From Actinomycetota bacterium (GTDB taxonomy: Bacteria > Actinomycetota > Thermoleophilia > Solirubrobacterales > Solirubrobacteraceae), in contig VAWK01000046.1 of the NCBI GenBank assembly GCA_005885515.1, forward strand, positions 14,699 to 52,277: DNA of 37,579 bases, written 5' to 3'. The position numbers were made by a program, and so were the translations under genes. The number at the start of each line of letters is the position of its first letter. Positions within the stretch are counted from its first letter, which is position 1. The notes under the pieces are model-generated. The model saw only the letters and a program-made list of their open reading frames with translations. It had not been told where the DNA came from and searched no databases. This document shows positions 34,077 through 37,579 of the stretch, one piece after another.

Positions 34077-34621
34077 GCGGCGATGGCGCGCCGCATGAAG
34101 GCGCGCCGGGGCCGGAGGCCGAGGCGGCGGCTGGTGACCGCAGCGAAGAGGAGCTGCGCGCGGCATACGAGGAGGAGCTGAGCCGCATCACGAGCTCCGA
34201 GGTAATGCTCCAGGCGGCCGTGTCGCTGCTGAACCTCGGCGGCTGGCGGCTGGGACCACCCGCGGGCGCGGTAGCAGGCGAGCACGGCGAGCCCGCGGCG
34301 GGCCAGCGCGACCTGGAGCAGGTGCGTGACGCGATCGACGGAGTGCGCGCGCTGTTGGGCGTGCTCGAGCGGCGGCTCTCGAAGGAGTTGGGCCCGTTGC
34401 GCGATGCGCTCTCACAGCTGCAGCTCGCCTACGCTCGCGCGGCTGGAGCCGGAGCCGGCGCAGCGCCCGCCGGCGCCGCGCGCGGCGCGGCCGGCGGCGC
34501 TCCGGATGGCGACCAGGGGCAGGGCGAGGCGGCACCCGAGTCTGAGGCCCCCGCGCAGCAGTCCTCGCACCGCCCCGGGCCCGCGGAGGCAAGCGGGAAG
34601 CTGTGGGTGCCGGGCCGCTGA
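34073..34621 (+). CDS. DUF1844-like small helical protein with low-complexity tail
   Basis: 182 residues. The middle (ITSSEVMLQAAVSLLNLGGW, then RDLEQVRDAIDGVRALLGVL and LGPLRDALSQLQLAYARA) resembles DUF1844, a small helical family of unknown role. Flanks are low complexity: an acidic N-terminus and an Ala/Gly/Gln tail of about 50 residues. The ATG overlaps the preceding stop, so it is coupled to the carboxylate-amine ligase. No catalytic motif is visible. Confidence 0.7.
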   Translation: MSGDGAPHEGAPGPEAEAAAGDRSEEELRAAYEEELSRITSSEVMLQAAVSLLNLGGWRLGPPAGAVAGEHGEPAAGQRDLEQVRDAIDGVRALLGVLERRLSKELGPLRDALSQLQLAYARAAGAGAGAAPAGAARGAAGGAPDGDQGQGEAAPESEAPAQQSSHRPGPAEASGKLWVPGR

Positions 34622-34623
34622 GC

Positions 34624-34676
34624 GCTCAGCGGGCCTTTCGCTGGCCGGCGGCTCAGCGGGCCTTTCGCTGGCCGGC
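34624..34676. repeat. Perfect 26-bp tandem direct repeat, each copy a small hairpin
   Basis: The 26-base sequence beginning GCTCAGCGGGCCTTTCGCTG occurs identically at 34624-34649 and 34651-34676, a period of 27. Each copy can form CAGCG-GGCCTTT-CGCTG. They start three bases after the DUF1844-like stop and end just before TAGACT (34681-34686). They could act as a doubled terminator or a slippage duplication. Confidence 0.85.
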
Positions 34677-34680
34677 ACGA

Positions 34681-34789
34681 TAGACTGCGCGCGCGTTTGC
34701 ACCGGGGCGGGCCGTAATCGCGCCCGAGCGACAAATGTGCGCGCGAAGATCCTCGCGCGGCACTCCAATCAGACCGCGGAGGATTTTTC
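34681..34789 (+). promoter_or_regulatory. hppA leader with two mutually exclusive hairpins; one hides the Shine-Dalgarno
   Basis: TAGACT (34681-34686) is a candidate -10 box, giving a leader of about 97 bases. Hairpin 1 pairs GTGCGCGCGA (34737-34746) with TCGCGCGGCAC (34753-34763, one bulged G). Hairpin 2 pairs ATCCTCGCGCGG (34749-34760, one bulged G) with CCGCGGAGGAT (34774-34784) and is followed by a T-run. Hairpin 2 contains the hppA Shine-Dalgarno GGAGG (34778-34782), and the two hairpins share 34753-34760, so only one can form. This looks like an attenuator or riboswitch expression platform. No known aptamer was recognised. Confidence 0.5.
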
Positions 34790-36874
34790 TTGAGCAGCTT
34801 TCTGACGAACCATGGGGTCGTCGTTGCCCTCGTTTGCGCCGCCTGTGCAGTGGTCTACGGCCTGGTCACGACCCGATCCCTGCTCGCGCTCCCGCCCGGC
34901 AACGAGCGCATGCAGAGCATCTCCCTGGCCGTCCAGCAGGGTGCGCGCGCGTATCTCAACCGCCAGTACACCACGATCGCCCTCGTCGGCGCGGTGGTGT
35001 TCGTGGCGCTGATCTTCGTCCAGAACATCGCCGTGGCCAGCGGTTTTGTGATCGGCGGAATCCTGTCGGGCTCGGCGGGCTACGTCGGGATGAACGTTTC
35101 CGTGCGCGCCAACGCGCGCGTCGCCGAGGCGGCGCGCGGGGGTGTCGCGCCGGCCCTCAGCACGGCCTTCAGGGGTGGTGCTATCACGGGGATGCTGGTG
35201 GTCGGTCTGGCGCTGATCGGCGCGGCGGGCTACTACGGCCTGCTCACCGCCGTGTTCAACGACAGCCAGAAGACGGCCGTCGACGCGCTCGTCGGGCTCG
35301 GGTTCGGCGGCTCGCTGATCTCGGTGTTCGCCCGCTTGGGCGGGGGCATCTTCACCAAGGCCGCCGACGTGGGCGCGGACCTGGTGGGCAAGGTGGAGGC
35401 CGGCATACCCGAGGACGATCCGCGCAACCCCGCGACGATCGCCGACAACGTAGGCGACAACGTGGGCGATTGCGCCGGCATGGCGGCGGACCTGTTCGAG
35501 ACCTATGCGGTCACCGCCGTGGCGCTGGCGCTGCTGGGCGTGCTCACCTTTCACGAGGCCACGCGCGTGGTGCTGTATCCGTTCGTGCTTGGCGGGGCGG
35601 CGATCGTGGCCTCGATCATCGGGACCTTCGCCGTGCGCTCGCGCTCGGGAAACGTCGAGCGAGCGCTGTATCAGGGGTTGATCCTCTCAGGTGCGATCGC
35701 CGCGGGCGTGTTCGCGCCGATCACCTACTGGATGATGCGCAACCTCACGTTCAGCCACGTCGGCAATCTGGTCAGCCCGCCCGCGTGGGGGAAGTTCTAT
35801 CTCTGCTCCCTGATCGGCATCGCGGTCACCGCGTGCCTGTTCGTGCTGACAGACTTCTACACCTCGACGCGATTTGCCCCGGTGAGGAAGACCTCGCGCG
35901 CCTCACTGACGGGTCACGCGACGAACATAATCCAGGGCTTCGCGTCGGGCTTGCAGGCGACTGCGCTGCCCGCGCTCGTGCTGGTGCTGGGGGTGTTCGG
36001 CTCGTGGAAGCTGGCGGGAGGCGGCAGCACCGGCATCTATGGCGTTGGCGTGGCCGTGATGGCCCAGCTGTCGCTGACCGGTTTGATCGTCGCGCTGGAC
36101 GCGTTCGGCCCGATCACCGACAACGCGGGCGGCATCGCCGAGATGGCGGACCTGCCTGAGGAGGTGCGCGACGTCACCGATCGCCTGGACGCCGTTGGCA
36201 ACACCACCAAGGCTGTGACCAAGGGCTACGCGATCGGCTCCGCGGTGCTCGCCGCGGTGGTGCTGTTCGCGGGCTTTCGCCAGGAACTGGCCGACCATGC
36301 TCATAAAGCAGTCGAAGCCCTGACCTTCGGCATCAACGAACCCCCGGTCCTGATCGGGTTGATCCTCGGCGGCCTGATGGTGTGCCTGTTCTCCTCCCTC
36401 TCGATCGAGGCCGTGGGCCGCGCGGGCGGAGCGATAGTCGAGGAGGTTCGCCGCCAGTTTCGCGACCACCCCGGGATCATGGAGGGAACCGAAGATCCCG
36501 ACTATGCGAGATGCGTCGACATCGTCACGCGCACCGCCCAGCGCGAGATGATCCTGCCGTCGCTGCTGCCGATCGGGCTGCCGCTGATCGTGGGGCTGAT
36601 CGACGAAAAGGCGCTCGGGGGCCTGCTCATCGGGGTGATCGTGGTGGGATTCTTCTTTGCCATCATGATGACGGCCGGCGGCGGCGCGTGGGACAACGCC
36701 AAGAAGCTGATCGAGGACGGCGCCTATGGCGGCAAGGGCTCGGACGCGCACGCCGCGTCGGTGACGGGCGACACGGTCGGCGACCCGTTCAAGGATACGG
36801 CCGGCCCCGCGATCAACCCCATGATCAAGGTCTCCCAGATCGTCGCCATCCTCATCATCCCGCTGATCACCTGA
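34790..36874 (+). CDS. hppA: Membrane-bound proton-translocating pyrophosphatase, K+-independent type
   Basis: 694 residues, about 16 predicted transmembrane helices. It hydrolyses PPi and pumps ions across the cytoplasmic membrane. The substrate-site motif [19 protein letters not shown] is intact, as is [35 protein letters not shown] carries Lys474 and Thr477 at the two positions that are Ala/Gly in K+-dependent enzymes, which by established rules marks the K+-independent, proton-pumping class. The TTG start at 34790 is supported by GGAGG seven bases upstream. The leader forms a possible attenuator. It is followed after 77 bases by a small membrane-protein gene. Confidence 0.96.
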   Translation: MSSFLTNHGVVVALVCAACAVVYGLVTTRSLLALPPGNERMQSISLAVQQGARAYLNRQYTTIALVGAVVFVALIFVQNIAVASGFVIGGILSGSAGYVGMNVSVRANARVAEAARGGVAPALSTAFRGGAITGMLVVGLALIGAAGYYGLLTAVFNDSQKTAVDALVGLGFGGSLISVFARLGGGIFTKAADVGADLVGKVEAGIPEDDPRNPATIADNVGDNVGDCAGMAADLFETYAVTAVALALLGVLTFHEATRVVLYPFVLGGAAIVASIIGTFAVRSRSGNVERALYQGLILSGAIAAGVFAPITYWMMRNLTFSHVGNLVSPPAWGKFYLCSLIGIAVTACLFVLTDFYTSTRFAPVRKTSRASLTGHATNIIQGFASGLQATALPALVLVLGVFGSWKLAGGGSTGIYGVGVAVMAQLSLTGLIVALDAFGPITDNAGGIAEMADLPEEVRDVTDRLDAVGNTTKAVTKGYAIGSAVLAAVVLFAGFRQELADHAHKAVEALTFGINEPPVLIGLILGGLMVCLFSSLSIEAVGRAGGAIVEEVRRQFRDHPGIMEGTEDPDYARCVDIVTRTAQREMILPSLLPIGLPLIVGLIDEKALGGLLIGVIVVGFFFAIMMTAGGGAWDNAKKLIEDGAYGGKGSDAHAASVTGDTVGDPFKDTAGPAINPMIKVSQIVAILIIPLIT

Positions 36875-36937
36875 TCGCCGACCCGGCGCCCGAGGGGCCG
36901 GCCAGCACAAGTGCTGTCACGCAACCGGCTCTGGCCC

Positions 36938-36951
36938 TAAGCTCAGTTCAG
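36938..36951 (+). promoter_or_regulatory. Candidate promoter of the 66-aa protein
   Basis: TAAGCT (36938-36943) lies eight bases before ATG 36952 and 18 bases after CTGTCA (36914-36919), a fair -35. It implies a near-leaderless mRNA. Confidence 0.4.
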
Positions 36952-37152
36952 ATGGGTCGAAGGTTGCACCGCTCGGGCACGCTCGTGATGTCGCTCCTGA
37001 TGGTGGTGATCGGCGTCGCCTTGATCGTGGAGGCGATCGTGGGGGCACGTCACGCCGGGGTCTCGCCGTTGCTTGTGATCGGGGTGCTGTTCGTGGCCGC
37101 CGGCGTGGGCAGGCTGTACGCCGAGCGCAAGCGGGGCGCCGCCGGTGAGTAG
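36952..37152 (+). CDS. Small two-helix membrane protein
   Basis: 66 residues with two hydrophobic segments (TLVMSLLMVVIGVALIVEA and VSPLLVIGVLFVAAGVGRLY), a short loop (IVGARHAG) and a basic C-terminus (AERKRGAAGE). No family is recognised; small proteins of this shape often modulate transporters. Its 3' end overlaps the start of the following permease gene by eight bases, so the two are probably coupled. The ATG at 36952 follows a good -10 box. Confidence 0.65.
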   Translation: MGRRLHRSGTLVMSLLMVVIGVALIVEAIVGARHAGVSPLLVIGVLFVAAGVGRLYAERKRGAAGE

Positions 37153-37579
37153 TCCGCCGCACCGGGGGGACGGCGCCGTGCGCGCGCGGCTGCGGGCGGC
37201 CGACGCCGAGCGGGCGGCCCACGAGCTGTCGGCACGCTCGATGTCCACCCTGCGCCGCAGCGTCGGCTCGCCGATCCTGTTCGCGGTCGTCTACACCTCG
37301 CTGGCCAGCGCCGTCTACTTCTCGCTCGGGGTGATCGCCGGACGGGCGCTGGGGCTGACGCCGCTCGTGTTCGTGATCGCCGCGGGGCTGTTCGCGGTCA
37401 CCGCGATGACGTACGCGGAGGGCGCGTCCATGCACCCGGAGCGCAGCGGGTCCACGGTGTTCGCCCGCTACGCCTTCAACGAGCTCGTGAGCTTCATCGC
37501 CGGGTGGGCGATCCTGCTGGACTACATAATCCTGATCGCGGTCACCGCGTTCGCGGCCACGCAGTACCTGCGCGTGTTC
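37145..37579 (+). CDS. APC-family amino-acid permease, N-terminal part (runs off the window)
   Basis: 145 codons to the window end. SVGSPILFAVVYTSLASAVY, LGLTPLVFVIAAGLFAVTAM, YAEGASMHPERSGSTVFARY and AFNELVSFIAGWAILLDYII align with the first helices of the broken permease at the left edge (shared: LGxTPLVF, TYAEGA, FNE, SF-AGWA, LDYII). The start is GTG 37145, overlapping the small-protein gene by eight bases. A long polar N-terminus (about 40 residues) precedes helix 1. The 3' end, including any UspA domain, is outside the window. Confidence 0.85.
   Translation, partial: MSSPPHRGDGAVRARLRAADAERAAHELSARSMSTLRRSVGSPILFAVVYTSLASAVYFSLGVIAGRALGLTPLVFVIAAGLFAVTAMTYAEGASMHPERSGSTVFARYAFNELVSFIAGWAILLDYIILIAVTAFAATQYLRVF

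Noticed and set aside
34624..34676. CRISPR-like repeats
   Set aside because: Only two copies, separated by one base, without spacers or cas genes.
34681..34789. Fluoride riboswitch before hppA
   Set aside because: The fluoride aptamer core (GGNGATGG ... GCTAATGA-type) is not present, although fluoride control of pyrophosphatase genes is known elsewhere.

Overview
The window is high-GC, gene-dense chromosomal DNA. It most likely comes from an actinobacterium, plausibly of the Thermoleophilia/Solirubrobacterales type. The support is the rpsA-coaE-(transglycosylase)-uvrB-(DivIVA-like)-uvrA order, an actinobacterial-type LexA box before uvrA, a PPOX-fold F420-type enzyme, a Rex repressor, tyrosine in the Pol I O-helix, and many starts with a TAnnnT -10 box 6-9 nt upstream, as in leaderless mRNAs. 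No rRNA, tRNA, CRISPR, prophage or insertion sequence was recognised. The taxonomic call is inference.

Layout. Positions 1-1553 hold an amino-acid permease with a UspA tail that is broken by an out-of-frame internal deletion. Positions 1594-4060 (minus) hold an ACT-domain malic enzyme and a TIGR01777-type SDR protein. Positions 4177-7318 hold polA and a small DMT-type transporter. Positions 7322-9362 (minus) hold three genes coupled by ATGA overlaps (membrane protein, AhpD-like protein, epimerase), divergent from a MocR/PdxR-type regulator (9401-10867). A PPOX/F420-type enzyme and a convergent geranylgeranyl-reductase-like flavoprotein follow.

Positions 12655-21570 are a core block: rpsA, coaE, a lytic transglycosylase, uvrB, a DivIVA-like protein and uvrA, with a hexapeptide acyltransferase coupled to uvrA. 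Next come a nitroreductase, a methyltransferase, the panC-panD-panB operon (minus), and a biotinyl-carboxyltransferase fusion (minus) divergent from a family-4 uracil-DNA glycosylase. Positions 29186-32856 form a tightly overlapping t6A operon: tsaE, tsaB, rimI, tsaD, a glutaredoxin-like gene and rex. A YbdK-type carboxylate-amine ligase, a DUF1844-like protein, an H+-pyrophosphatase with a structured leader, a 66-aa membrane protein and the start of a second APC permease (cut by the window end) complete the window.

The genes fall into a few themes: DNA repair (polA, uvrB, uvrA, UDG), coenzyme A supply (panC, panD, panB, coaE), t6A tRNA modification, and redox/energy control (malic enzyme, rex, glutaredoxin-like, hppA). 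Three reading frames (permease, uvrB, tsaB) are broken, each with the same net shift of +1. Those in uvrB and tsaB remove conserved C-termini that can be read in another frame. They are either assembly errors or real lesions and should be resolved first. The most interesting regulatory candidate is the hppA leader. It can form two mutually exclusive hairpins, and the downstream one buries the Shine-Dalgarno sequence and ends in a T-run.
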